A stretch of 64,000 bases of DNA from Acinetobacter courvalinii (GTDB lineage: Bacteria > Pseudomonadota > Gammaproteobacteria > Pseudomonadales > Moraxellaceae), in the NCBI RefSeq assembly GCF_014635545.1, contig NZ_BMDA01000001.1:2000739-2064738 (forward strand). Direction: 5' to 3'. Each line of letters begins with the position of its first letter. Within the stretch, counting starts at the first letter, position 1. The notes beneath the pieces were generated by a model. The model was not told the origin of the DNA and did not search any database. It worked only from the letters and a program-made list of their open reading frames with translations. The position numbers were made by a program, and so were the translations under genes. Of this stretch, positions 43,380-53,996 are shown in pieces.

Positions 43380-44906
43380 CTAGTGGGTCGGCATGCCACC
43401 GCTATTGCCTTTCGGCTTTGGACTCATCCAGATCAGGGCACTGGCAAAGACAAATACAATCGCCAGTAGCATAAACACATGATTGGCTGACATGGTAATG
43501 GCTTCTTTATCCACCAGATTGGCAATCACGCCCAGCGTTGCATCGGGAGAAAATCCATTCTGCAGTAAACTGTTTTGCACTTCTTGCGGATGCAGATTAT
43601 TGACCATTTCACTACGTGCCACTTTGGCATGATCATCCCAAATGGTGACTGCAATTGACGCGCCAATCGCACCAGCCATGGTTCGAAGGAAGTTCATCAA
43701 GCCTGCGGCAGATGCCATTTCTTGGGGCAATACCGAGCCCATTGCAATATTCGACAACGGAATAAAGAAGAATGGCACGGCAAAACCTTGTAGGATTTGA
43801 GGCCACGCCAAGGCCATAAAGTCAGCATCAGTGACCCAGAATGCCCGCATCAGAGTAACCACGCCGAGCAAGGCCAGCCCAAAGCTTGCCAATGCCCGTG
43901 GATCATATTTGGTCGACAGCTTCGCCACAATCGGTGACATGGTCAGACTGCCAAAGCCCATCGTGGCAGTGAGATAACCCGCCCATGTGGCGGTATAGCC
44001 GAGATTGATCTGCAACCACTGTGGAATCAATACAATACTGCCAAAGAAGGAACCGAAACCAAAGGCCAGTGCCAGTACCGAAACCGCAAAACCCCGATGC
44101 CGGAACACATACAGATTGACCACAGGGTGCTTTTCGGTCAGCTCCCAAATCATAAACACGATAAAACCAACAACGGCCACCAACGCCAGAATAATGATAC
44201 TGGTATTGTTAAACCAGTCGCGCTCATGTCCGAGGTCCAGCATTAATTGCAGTGCACCAATCCACAGCACCAACAACCCCAAACCAATCGCATCAATCCG
44301 CAATTTTTCGGTTTTGGTTTCAGCTACAGATAATAAGCGCACGGCGGCGAAGGCACAGACAATACCAACCGGAATATTGATAAAGAAAATCCAGTGCCAA
44401 GACAGATTATCACTGATCAAGCCCCCGAGAATCGGCCCGAGTATGGGTCCAATCACCGTGGTCATGGCCCAAAGACCCATCGCCTGTGCATGTTTTTCGG
44501 GAGGGAAAATTCGCATGAGCAGGGTTTGACTGAGCGGCATTAACGGGCCACCGCAGAGACCTTGTCCAATACGGAAAAACACCAGCATTTCCAGCGAGGT
44601 GGCTAAGCCACACAGGAATGAAAAGATGGTGAAACCAATCAGCCCGAATATAAACACACGGACTGTGCCAAAGCGTCCTGCAAGCCAGCCAGTTAAGGGC
44701 ACGCAAATCGCTTCGGCAACCGCATAAGAGGTAATTACCCAGGTCCCTTGGGAACTGGAAACCGCAAGGTTGCCGGTAATATGCGGGACAGATACGTTGG
44801 CAATGGTGGTATCCAGAACCACCATAAAATTTGAAAGGGCGATCACAAAAGCTGCGAGTAGTAAGCGCCCGCCACTGAGTTCTGCAAAAGGAGTTTGCGT
44901 TTTCAT
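43380..44906 (-). CDS. emrB: DHA2 family multidrug efflux permease, EmrB type
   Basis: 508 residues with 14 hydrophobic helices (DHA2 drug:H+ antiporter). Marks: FMVVLDTTIANVSVPHI at the start, the loop PLTGWLAGRFGTVRVF, and GPILGPILGGLISD (antiporter motif C). It forms a tripartite pump with the adaptor protein encoded 6 bp upstream and an outer-membrane channel encoded elsewhere. Substrates are hydrophobic drugs or uncouplers in relatives. Confidence 0.88.
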   Translation of the reverse strand: MKTQTPFAELSGGRLLLAAFVIALSNFMVVLDTTIANVSVPHITGNLAVSSSQGTWVITSYAVAEAICVPLTGWLAGRFGTVRVFIFGLIGFTIFSFLCGLATSLEMLVFFRIGQGLCGGPLMPLSQTLLMRIFPPEKHAQAMGLWAMTTVIGPILGPILGGLISDNLSWHWIFFINIPVGIVCAFAAVRLLSVAETKTEKLRIDAIGLGLLVLWIGALQLMLDLGHERDWFNNTSIIILALVAVVGFIVFMIWELTEKHPVVNLYVFRHRGFAVSVLALAFGFGSFFGSIVLIPQWLQINLGYTATWAGYLTATMGFGSLTMSPIVAKLSTKYDPRALASFGLALLGVVTLMRAFWVTDADFMALAWPQILQGFAVPFFFIPLSNIAMGSVLPQEMASAAGLMNFLRTMAGAIGASIAVTIWDDHAKVARSEMVNNLHPQEVQNSLLQNGFSPDATLGVIANLVDKEAITMSANHVFMLLAIVFVFASALIWMSPKPKGNSGGMPTH

Positions 44907-44912
44907 GGCTAA

Positions 44913-46061
44913 TTACTTCGTTGCGAGATCAATATCCGCTTGCATCGACAACCCGACGCGCAATGGATGTTGTGCAAGCTCTTTTGGATCAAGAGTAATA
45001 CGTACCGGTAAACGCTGTACCACTTTAATCCAGTTCCCTGTCGCATTTTGCGCTGGAATCAAGGCAAATGCAGCGCCGGTTCCACCCGAGAAACCTTGCA
45101 CCGTCCCGTGATAGACCACATCATCGCCATACAGATCGGAACGTAGTGTGACCTTCTGGCCTTGTCTCACTTTCGCCAGCTGGCTTTCTTTAAAGTTGGC
45201 ATCGACATAGAGTGCCGATAAAGGCACCACAGACATCATCACGGTGCCGGGTGCGACACGTTGCCCAATCTGAATATTGCGACGTGCGATTACCCCATCC
45301 ACAGGTGCACGGATCACAGTACGTTCCAGATCCAGCGCAGCCTGCTCCACATGGGCTTTGGCCACCAGTACATCAGGTGTTGAGGCTTCATTTACCCCCT
45401 GAATCAAGGCCTCATTGGCAGCGAAAGTACTTTCAGCTGCTTTACGGCTAGAGGTAGCCTGCGCCAAACCGGCCTGAGCCAGATCCAGACTGGCTTTAGC
45501 CGTTGAAACTGCGCTTTGCGCCTTGCTTAATTCTTCTTTAGAAATCGCACCTGTTGCAGCCAGCTCATTACGGCGCTTGAGCTCCAATGCCGCACGATCA
45601 TAATCCGCCTGTGCTTTGGTCACTTGCGCCTGTGCGCTGCTGATCTCATCATTACGCACCACGACCTGAGAATTTAAAGAGCTACTATTTGCCTGAGTCT
45701 GCTTATATTGGCGCTGTGCTTTGGCCAGTTCTGCCTGCGCCTGTGCCAGTTGAATCTTGGCATCCCGCTCGTCTATGCGCACCAGCACATCGCCTTTTTT
45801 CACCTGTTGGGTATCTTTCACCAAGACTTCAGAAACTTGCCCACTCACCATTGAGGTAATCTGTGCAGTTTCAGCGCCCACATACGCATTATCGGTACTG
45901 ACAGAATGATTAAAGAATAACGCCCAGATGCCATACAGAATTGCAGCAAGAATGAGAATGAGCGCGAAAAATCCAAGAAATTTTTTACGTTTTGCTTTCA
46001 TTGCATCATCTGATGCCGAATCTGAAGCAGCATCCTGTGTATTGGCTTGAGCGTCAGTCAT
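44913..46061 (-). CDS. emrA: HlyD family membrane-fusion protein, EmrA type
   Basis: 382 residues: a short cytoplasmic end, one membrane helix (about residues 28-48), then a lipoyl half-motif, a long alpha-helical hairpin rich in Ala/Gln (residues 85-225, AQAQAELAKAQRQYKQTQAN and on), the second lipoyl half (IRAPVDGVIARRNIQIGQRV) and a barrel domain (LYVDANFKESQLAKVRQGQK). It links EmrB to the outer-membrane channel. Operon with emrB, gap 6 bp. Confidence 0.88.
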   Translation of the reverse strand: MTDAQANTQDAASDSASDDAMKAKRKKFLGFFALILILAAILYGIWALFFNHSVSTDNAYVGAETAQITSMVSGQVSEVLVKDTQQVKKGDVLVRIDERDAKIQLAQAQAELAKAQRQYKQTQANSSSLNSQVVVRNDEISSAQAQVTKAQADYDRAALELKRRNELAATGAISKEELSKAQSAVSTAKASLDLAQAGLAQATSSRKAAESTFAANEALIQGVNEASTPDVLVAKAHVEQAALDLERTVIRAPVDGVIARRNIQIGQRVAPGTVMMSVVPLSALYVDANFKESQLAKVRQGQKVTLRSDLYGDDVVYHGTVQGFSGGTGAAFALIPAQNATGNWIKVVQRLPVRITLDPKELAQHPLRVGLSMQADIDLATK

Positions 46062-46458
46062 AAGTTATTCCTGAAAATTAAAGAGATTTTTAACTTTTGG
46101 TTTAATCAGCCGATCAGTTTAATTTTGAAAACTTAACTGAATGTTAAAAACCAAAGTGCAACATAAGCGCAAAAATTATTTTGCATTTTAACGGCAAAAA
46201 ATCATATGACGAGATTAAAAAAAATAACTGATGCGTTCAATTCTTATAAATTGATATTTTAATGACGATTAAAAACTTTAAGTTTGCTTACTGATTGATG
46301 AAGCGAACCATGCAATCTGGTAGATCACAGCATTTAACATACCTATAAAGCATAAAGATATATTCCCTACGGGCTTGAGTATTGAGCCAAATTTGTTCTA
46401 ATAAACCAAGCTGGATCAGAGTTTCTGCTCAATTCCCGATTGCTGGCAATGAGCGTAA
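46062..46458. other. Divergent region between emrA and the AraC gene
   Basis: 397 bp, AT-rich, no coding frame. It should hold both promoters; I see no clear palindrome. Confidence 0.4.
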
Positions 46459-47520
46459 ATGGCGTCATTTATGGAACAAAATGGCATTTTTCTTGCTGCT
46501 AAAACAATAAGCACTTCGCTAGGTGAAAGGACGATGACATCACTCAGCCAAAATATGGATCTTATCCATCATTCGCATCAAGCCGATTTTGCACAAAATG
46601 TAATGTCGATGATCTGTGGCGAACACCGTCTGGATACGTTGTGTCGGGAGACACTCGACTTTCATTATGAGGGTATGCGGTTCCCGCATAAAAAAATGGC
46701 GATCGGGACCATCAGTTATGGTGCCAATGTCGCGATCAATATTTCCCATCTGAAAGCCTATAGCATCAGTCTGCCCTTTCATGGCAAGCAGACACTGAGT
46801 ATTGGTGGCGCCAAATACCAATCCGATGCCCATACAGGGCTCATTGTTTCCAATCAGGATTTACAGGACTTGGTCATTCATCAGGATTGTCAAAAATTTC
46901 AGGTGGTGATTCCTGAACAGAGTCTGCATCAGGTCCTTGCAGAACTACTGAATAAACCGCTTGAGCAGGCCTTGGTGTTTAACCCTGAAATCTCGCTCGG
47001 CATGACCGGATTAATGCAAGCCTGGTGGCATAATATTGAAAATTTTCTACAACTGAAATCACATTATGCGGATTTTGCTGGCTTACCGATGTTTTCTGAA
47101 GACTATGAAAATTTTGTGATTAAAGCCCTGCTCCTGTCTCAGGAAAATAATTATTCGGCAGCCCTGCATGAACGCAGCAATCAGATGGAACCCGCCTATA
47201 TCCGTAAAGTGAAGAATTTTATTGTGCAACATGCACGTGAATCCTTCGATGTCGAGAGTTTACAGCGCCTGGCAGGTGTCTCTAAATCCAAGCTTTATGC
47301 AGAGTTTCAGCAGCATTATGGTCTGAGTCCGATGGCCTATCTACGTAAATATCGCCTACAACAAATTTATAAAATATTAAGTAATGCCGCCAAGCATCAA
47401 AAAATTTCCATTTCCAAACTCGCTTATGACTGGGGCTTTAATCATCTCAGCCGCTTCGCTCAAGAATATAAAGATGAATTTGGCGAAAAACCGAGTGAAA
47501 CCCGAAATAAACATGAGTAA
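46459..47520 (+). CDS. AraC family regulator
   Basis: 353 residues from ATG 46459, or 328 from ATG 46534 (MTSLSQNMD), which has AAAGGA but at short distance; the start is open. The N-terminal part is an AraC_binding_2 sensor region, the C-terminal part (about the last 100 residues) a double helix-turn-helix (FDVESLQRLAGVSKSKLYAE, then WGFNHLSRFAQEYKDEFGEK). It faces the AAHS carrier and antABC on one side and is divergent from emrAB on the other. By analogy with Pseudomonas AntR it may activate anthranilate breakdown, but control of emrAB is as likely from position. Confidence 0.82.
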   Translation: MASFMEQNGIFLAAKTISTSLGERTMTSLSQNMDLIHHSHQADFAQNVMSMICGEHRLDTLCRETLDFHYEGMRFPHKKMAIGTISYGANVAINISHLKAYSISLPFHGKQTLSIGGAKYQSDAHTGLIVSNQDLQDLVIHQDCQKFQVVIPEQSLHQVLAELLNKPLEQALVFNPEISLGMTGLMQAWWHNIENFLQLKSHYADFAGLPMFSEDYENFVIKALLLSQENNYSAALHERSNQMEPAYIRKVKNFIVQHARESFDVESLQRLAGVSKSKLYAEFQQHYGLSPMAYLRKYRLQQIYKILSNAAKHQKISISKLAYDWGFNHLSRFAQEYKDEFGEKPSETRNKHE

Positions 47521-47534
47521 GCATTGTTAAATAA

Positions 47535-47560
47535 AAAGCCCAGTCAACGTACTGGGCTTT
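47535..47560. terminator. Bidirectional terminator
   Basis: AAAGCCCAGT pairs with ACTGGGCTTT around CAACGT, between convergent AraC and MFS genes. Confidence 0.8.
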
Positions 47561-47567
47561 CTTGCCA

Positions 47568-48902
47568 TTAACTGGTGCTTAACACAGGATTGGCTTTATT
47601 ATTTTGATGCATCGCTTTCAAGCTCAGCGCGACAAAAGCAATAAAGGTCGGTAAGGCCAAAAGGTAAAAAATACCACCGAGGCTAATGTCATAGGTAAAG
47701 ATATACGAACCGAAAAATGCCCCGAAAATTGCTCCAACTCGTCCAATCCCATGCATCCACGACACGCCGACTGCACGACATTGCGATGGATAAAATAAAG
47801 CAGCCAAAGGCAGTAGTGATGATTGTGCTCCTGTCAGCAATGCCCCGATCAGGAAAATACTGATGCTAAGTAACACGATACTGGAGCTGACAAAGCCTGC
47901 AACAATGAATAGCACAAATGCTGTCAGGTAGGCATATTTAATCACCTGAGTTGGATTGAGCTTATCCATATACCAGCCCATGATCACCGCACCAATTACA
48001 CCCCCAAAAGGAAAAATGGAAGCAATCAGGCTAAATTGCTGGGTACTAAAGCCCGCTGTTTTTAGAATCGTCGGCATCCAGCTGGTCAGCAAATAGAATA
48101 CCAACAGACTCATAAAACAGCATAGCCACAACATCACCGTTCCCCAGAGATATTTCGTTAGTACGGTTCTGACCGGGCTATCGCTATGATTGACATCAAC
48201 TTGGGCTAATTCGATTTTGACCGTATCAGCAAAAGCATGACCCTGAACTTTTTCCAAAATGCTTTGGGCTTTATTTTGCTGATCTTTTTTAATCAGATAC
48301 GGTACAGATTCTGGTAATTTCAAGATTAAAGCGACCACTAGAAATAAAGGAATAATCCCACCCAGAATCACCACCTTGGCCCAGCCCAGATTTTCCAGTA
48401 AATAGGCTGACAACACCCCGCCACAAGAAATACCCAACATAAATCCACAACCGGCAAGCCCTGTTAAAAAAGCTTTGCGTTTTGCAGGCATATATTCTGA
48501 AACAATGGTACTAATATTCGGCATGGCCGCGCCTAACCCCACACCGGTAATAAAACGGTAAAGCATCAGGTCTTGGGTAGATGAAGCAAATCCACACAGA
48601 ATGGTAAATATAGAAAACAATAAAGTCGTGGATACAATCACGCCTTTACGTCCAAATTTATCCGCCAAAGGCCCAGAAATAATTGCACCAATCGACATCC
48701 CCACCAGTGCCGCACTCAGCACTGGCGCCAATTCAGGTTTACTGATACCCCAGTCATCCAGCAAGGCAGGCGCAATAAAACCGATAATTCCGGTATCCAA
48801 ACCATCACAGAAAAACACCAGAAAGCCCAAGGCAAACACCAGCCATTGCAAGGGCGATAGCCGATCCCGATTGATCACATGATTCACATCAATTGTCTTC
48901 AT
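47568..48902 (-). CDS. AAHS family aromatic acid:H+ symporter
   Basis: 444 residues, 12 helices, MFS of the aromatic acid group (PcaK/BenK). Marks: FFCDGLDTGIIGFIAPAL at the first helix (the D-G-x-D motif of this group), GPLADKFGRKGVIV, and PESVPYLIKK. It lies just past antABC, so anthranilate or benzoate is the likely substrate. AAGGGA stands before the ATG. A hairpin separates it from antC, so it may have its own promoter. Confidence 0.82.
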   Translation of the reverse strand: MKTIDVNHVINRDRLSPLQWLVFALGFLVFFCDGLDTGIIGFIAPALLDDWGISKPELAPVLSAALVGMSIGAIISGPLADKFGRKGVIVSTTLLFSIFTILCGFASSTQDLMLYRFITGVGLGAAMPNISTIVSEYMPAKRKAFLTGLAGCGFMLGISCGGVLSAYLLENLGWAKVVILGGIIPLFLVVALILKLPESVPYLIKKDQQNKAQSILEKVQGHAFADTVKIELAQVDVNHSDSPVRTVLTKYLWGTVMLWLCCFMSLLVFYLLTSWMPTILKTAGFSTQQFSLIASIFPFGGVIGAVIMGWYMDKLNPTQVIKYAYLTAFVLFIVAGFVSSSIVLLSISIFLIGALLTGAQSSLLPLAALFYPSQCRAVGVSWMHGIGRVGAIFGAFFGSYIFTYDISLGGIFYLLALPTFIAFVALSLKAMHQNNKANPVLSTS

Positions 48903-48981
48903 TTTTATTCCCTTAAAAGTCGATGTTTCAACGTATGCTCACGTTGAGATTTTTAATTTTTCAAACGGCTTATTTATCTTT

Positions 48982-49008
48982 AACAGGGGGATTTCCTCTC
49001 CCCCTGTT
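48982..49008 (-). terminator. Hairpin after antC
   Basis: AACAGGGGG pairs with CCCCCTGTT (9 bp, GC-rich). The T run on the leftward side is poor, so termination may be partial. Confidence 0.5.
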
Positions 49009-49037
49009 TTGTATTCATCGTCTGGCAACGCAGCCGA

Positions 49038-50072
49038 TCAATGACCAGCCGTATTGCTTTGTAAAAACTTTTCGCTATAGAGGCGATAGTTGTCTAAGGC
49101 TTGTCCATCCAGCCAGCCTTTAACAGCCTCGATCATCGGTGGCGGGCCGCATAGGTACATATCAAAGGGCTGTTCTGCCAGTTGCTCCCGATCCAGATGC
49201 TCATGGATATAACCTGTTTTGCCTGCCCAAGCCTCTGAAGCTTGCGTGACAATAGGTTGATAATTGAAATTTGGTAAACGTTCCGCATAGCCTTGCAAAC
49301 GGGATTGCTCGCATAAGTCGGTTGCCTGATTGACGCCGTAATACAGCTGGATTGCGGGTGCATTTGCCTGTTCCGCAATATTGTCCAGCATGCCTAAAAA
49401 TGCCGACAGCCCTGTTCCACCCGCAATAAATACCAGCGGTCGCTCAACCTCACGTAAATAGAAACTACCCAAAGGTGCTTCCATCAAAATGGTTTGACCC
49501 ACTTGGCAACGTTCACGTAAATAATTGCTCATCACGCCATCGGGTAATAAGCGGATTAAAAACTGCAATTGATTGGTCTGATTCGGACGATTGGCAAAAG
49601 AATAAGAACGCCAGTCATCCGTCTCGGGAATCTGCAAACGCGCATATTGGCCGGGTAAAAACTCGAGTTGCTTGGCAGATGCACTGGCATCAACATGCAA
49701 AATCGCGGTTGTCTCGGACACCAGTTCAACCTGAGTCACTTTCGTCGCAATTTTCTGTGTTTCGCCAGCGTTGCAGATTTCAGAATTGTGATCGAAATAG
49801 AATGCAGCATTGGATTTGACCCTTGTTTGACAGGCCAGCATTTTGCGCTCTGCTAAGTCACGTTCACTTAACGCATCTTCATCCACATATTCCTGCTCAT
49901 AAATGCCTGTTTCACATTGTCCCTGACAGGTTCCGCACACGCCTTCACGGCAATCCAAGGGTAAATTGATGCCCTGACGAATGGCTGCATTCAGCAACAA
50001 CTCATTCTCTTGAACTGAAATAAAAAAGGTTTTTCCATCGGCAAAATTAAGCGCAACTGAATGTCCCATCAT
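49038..50072 (-). CDS. antC: Anthranilate 1,2-dioxygenase reductase component
   Basis: 344 residues: plant-type [2Fe-2S] domain (DCREGVCGTCQG and ACQTR), FAD domain (RSYSFANRP) and NADH domain (GGTGLSAFLGML, CGPPPMIEAV). It passes electrons from NADH straight to AntA without a separate ferredoxin. Starts 9 bp after antB; two ATGs in tandem (50072 and 50069) share the GGGAG site. Last gene of antABC. Confidence 0.9.
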   Translation of the reverse strand: MMGHSVALNFADGKTFFISVQENELLLNAAIRQGINLPLDCREGVCGTCQGQCETGIYEQEYVDEDALSERDLAERKMLACQTRVKSNAAFYFDHNSEICNAGETQKIATKVTQVELVSETTAILHVDASASAKQLEFLPGQYARLQIPETDDWRSYSFANRPNQTNQLQFLIRLLPDGVMSNYLRERCQVGQTILMEAPLGSFYLREVERPLVFIAGGTGLSAFLGMLDNIAEQANAPAIQLYYGVNQATDLCEQSRLQGYAERLPNFNYQPIVTQASEAWAGKTGYIHEHLDREQLAEQPFDMYLCGPPPMIEAVKGWLDGQALDNYRLYSEKFLQSNTAGH

Positions 50073-50081
50073 GATGCTCCC

Positions 50082-50573
50082 TTAAACATGATAAAAATCC
50101 AAGACCGAATCAATTTTGTCATTCAGCAAAATCGTGTGCTGACGACGGATACGGAATCCTTCAGCGGTTGGTCTTAACAGATAAGTGGCATGTCCATAGA
50201 AGCAACCTTCCAGCCCCTGACGGTTATATAAGGTGCTCCAACCGACTTTGGCTTCAACCAAGCCATCTGGCAGGCTTTTAACCTGTACATTTTGAATGCT
50301 GTGCTGGGTACGGGGTAAAGGTGTCGCTGAGGCCGCCTTACCCGTACGGATACGAAATACGCGATCTTCCAGCCCCGAACGGTCTGCATAATAGATATAA
50401 GACAAGCCCTGATTTGGATCTTCGACATAACGATGATCATCAATCCATTGCGGAATGTGATACTCACTATCTTCATCATACAGTTCCAGATAGGCATCCC
50501 AGTCATAGCGGTCGCATAATTCAGACTTCTGATAAAGGAATTGTGAAACGGCAAAATGTAATTCAGCAGTCAT
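50082..50573 (-). CDS. antB: Anthranilate 1,2-dioxygenase small subunit
   Basis: 163 residues with the NTF2-like fold of oxygenase beta subunits (SELCDRYDWDAYLELYDEDS, DRSGLEDRVFRIRTG, ILLNDKIDSVLDFYHV). Structural partner of AntA in the hexamer. Starts 3 bp after the antA stop. Confidence 0.9.
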   Translation of the reverse strand: MTAELHFAVSQFLYQKSELCDRYDWDAYLELYDEDSEYHIPQWIDDHRYVEDPNQGLSYIYYADRSGLEDRVFRIRTGKAASATPLPRTQHSIQNVQVKSLPDGLVEAKVGWSTLYNRQGLEGCFYGHATYLLRPTAEGFRIRRQHTILLNDKIDSVLDFYHV

Positions 50574-50576
50574 GAC

Positions 50577-51992
50577 TTATACCTCTTCCGTTGCTGTATC
50601 AAGTTGATAGGTAATATCCTGCATTTTTAAAGCCTTGCGATTTAAGCCATCCAGCATTAAACGTTGCCAATGACCATGCTGATTGACATATAGGCCTTCA
50701 TGCGTCAGTTCACGGCCTGTAATCAGGGGTTTGATTCCCAAGTCTTGTGCATTTTGGGTCATGTCATAACACCAGTTATGATGACCACGAGAGATATCAC
50801 TCCAGCGTTCCAGACGCGCCTGAAATCCTTTTTGCTGTTCACGGAACTCCACCAGATCATCTGGCGTACCTAAGCCCGAAACATTAAAAAAGTCTTCAAA
50901 CTGACGAATACGGTTACGACGCGCTTCGGTTGACTCGCCTTTTACCGCCAGACATTGGCTGATCACTTCAGTTTTATTCCATGCCACTGGACGCACAATG
51001 CGCAGCTGTGAACTGATCTGATCCATAAAGAATAAACTTGGATAAAGATTCAGGTTTCTGAGACGATGCATAGCCCATTCCGCACGCTTGGCACCATATT
51101 TTTCCAGCAGATACGGCATCACCGTATCATAGCCAGGACGCACCGCTGGATTGGGCATGTCGCTGAATAAAACGCTATGACCGTTTTTAAAACTGAACCA
51201 GCCATCATCAGTCTGGTTATCACCTGCGCCTAATTTGCTGTAATCCAAGGTATCCAGATCATCACCTTTGGCTGCATTAACCTGTTGGCGATGCTGTACG
51301 GTGGAGACATAGTTATAGTGCACGGTACTGACGTGATAGCCATCCAGTCCATTTTCATTTTGCAGCTTCCAGTTTCCTGCAAAGGTATAGGCCGACTTGC
51401 CTTGCAGGACTTCCAACTCACCAGTCGGTGACTGCTCTACCATTAAGTCCAGAAAGACTTTGGCATCCCCCAAGAAGTCTTCGAGACTATCCGTAGCCTG
51501 TGTATCCAGACTGACAAAGACAAAACCGCGATAACTGGCAATTCGCCCCTGCTTGAGTCCACGGCTGGACTTATCAAAATCTTCACAATATTCGGCAGGC
51601 GCTTTGACTTTGACCAGACGGCCATCGGACTTGTAGCACCACGCATGGAAGGGACAAGTAAAAGTGGATTGATTGCCTTTGGCCACACGGGTTAAGGTCG
51701 CACCGCGATGCTCACAGGCATTGATCATGGCATGCAGTTGGCCTTGACCATCACGGCTAATGATTAACGGTTGGCGCCCTATTTGAACGGTTAGAAAATC
51801 ATGATTATTGGCAATTTCACTTTCATGGCAGGCGTAAATCCAGACTTTTTCAAAAATAAATTCCATTTCCAAATCGAACAGTTCAGCTTCAGTGAACATC
51901 TCGCGCGCAATACGGAATACTCCATCTTTCGGGCGAAAGTCCAGACAACCACTCACAAAGTCCTGCCATTCGGCAATATTACGTGTCGTCAT
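50577..51992 (-). CDS. antA: Anthranilate 1,2-dioxygenase large subunit
   Basis: 471 residues, as I recall for AntA of A. baylyi ADP1, and very close to it in sequence as far as memory serves. Rieske ligands in CEHRGA and CPFHAWCY; catalytic iron site NENGLDGYHVSTVHYN. It converts anthranilate to catechol with release of CO2 and ammonia. The start at 51992 follows GGAGGAGATAAAA; an ATG at 52007 would contain this ribosome site inside the gene and is rejected. BenA is the main alternative, but the N-terminus and iron-site context favour AntA. Confidence 0.9.
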   Translation of the reverse strand: MTTRNIAEWQDFVSGCLDFRPKDGVFRIAREMFTEAELFDLEMEFIFEKVWIYACHESEIANNHDFLTVQIGRQPLIISRDGQGQLHAMINACEHRGATLTRVAKGNQSTFTCPFHAWCYKSDGRLVKVKAPAEYCEDFDKSSRGLKQGRIASYRGFVFVSLDTQATDSLEDFLGDAKVFLDLMVEQSPTGELEVLQGKSAYTFAGNWKLQNENGLDGYHVSTVHYNYVSTVQHRQQVNAAKGDDLDTLDYSKLGAGDNQTDDGWFSFKNGHSVLFSDMPNPAVRPGYDTVMPYLLEKYGAKRAEWAMHRLRNLNLYPSLFFMDQISSQLRIVRPVAWNKTEVISQCLAVKGESTEARRNRIRQFEDFFNVSGLGTPDDLVEFREQQKGFQARLERWSDISRGHHNWCYDMTQNAQDLGIKPLITGRELTHEGLYVNQHGHWQRLMLDGLNRKALKMQDITYQLDTATEEV

Positions 51993-52130
51993 TTTTATCT
52001 CCTCCAATCCATAAAAATCTTTTATTGATTGAAGCCTGATTTATGGTTGGACTCTATCCACTTTTTCCAGATCTTTATCCAGTTTGTGAATCATTTTGAC
52101 CCAGCTCGCGATGCGAATATTCAGGCACAA

Positions 52131-52153
52131 AAAAAGCAGGCCTTAGGCCTGCT
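52131..52153 (-). terminator. Terminator of the thioesterase gene
   Basis: AGCAGGCC-TTA-GGCCTGCT; read leftwards followed by seven T residues. Confidence 0.85.
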
Positions 52154-52256
52154 ATAAAACAATCGGAATGGAGAATAAAATGCTTCTAAAATGAAATCAG
52201 CCTCTCAAGCGTGGCATAAGAGGCCTTCACATTGTTCTAATTTAAGCAGTAACCGA

Positions 52257-52754
52257 TTAATAGGCATAAGATGCGATCGCAGTGGCAATCGGCTTGTCCT
52301 CATCATTGACCATGGTCATGCGCATGGTGCAGCCTTTACGACCTAGACGTAAGGTTTCGGCACGGGCAATAAAATATTTACCACGACCTGGCGCCAGATA
52401 ATCGACCCGCATATCCACCGTGGCCAGACGGGATACTTTCTTGATGGTATCAGGCAAATCTTCGGGTGCGGCACGGCGATAAAGTTGCTCCATCGCTGCT
52501 ACACCACCGATACTGTCCAGAATCGTAGCCGCCACACCACCATGTAAAATCTGGAATGCCAGATTCCCGACCAGTTCTGGCTGCATCTCCACATAGGCTT
52601 CAATCTGATCATCGACCACGCGCATGACCATGCCACTGTATTTAAAAAATGGACAGGCATTAAATGCCTTACATAGCTGTTTCAAGACCACTTGGTGATC
52701 TGCCTTTGCACCTAACTGAATATTGCCAGTCCAGTTTTTCTTTACATCATTCAT
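52257..52754 (-). CDS. PaaI/YigI-type hotdog thioesterase
   Basis: 165 residues, a hotdog-fold acyl-CoA thioesterase. The active-site segment is ILHGGVAATILDSIGGVAAM (HGG and the later D), followed by strands VDMRVDYLAPGRGKYFIARA. Resembles E. coli YigI. Cytosolic, substrate not known. Divergent from hemB. Confidence 0.82.
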   Translation of the reverse strand: MNDVKKNWTGNIQLGAKADHQVVLKQLCKAFNACPFFKYSGMVMRVVDDQIEAYVEMQPELVGNLAFQILHGGVAATILDSIGGVAAMEQLYRRAAPEDLPDTIKKVSRLATVDMRVDYLAPGRGKYFIARAETLRLGRKGCTMRMTMVNDEDKPIATAIASYAY

Positions 52755-52795
52755 ACGCGGCCTACACTCAATGGAAAGAATAACTTTCCATTATT

Positions 52796-53937
<1,142 letters not shown>

Positions 53938-53949
53938 AATCTCCCCTAA

Positions 53950-53977
53950 CCCCTCTTTGATAAAGAGGGGAATTTTT
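53950..53977 (+). terminator. hemB terminator
   Basis: CCCCTCTTT and AAAGAGGGG around GAT, then AATTTTT. It lies before the thiO start, 19 bp downstream. Confidence 0.75.
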
Positions 53978-53996
53978 AAACTGGTTTAACTTTATC

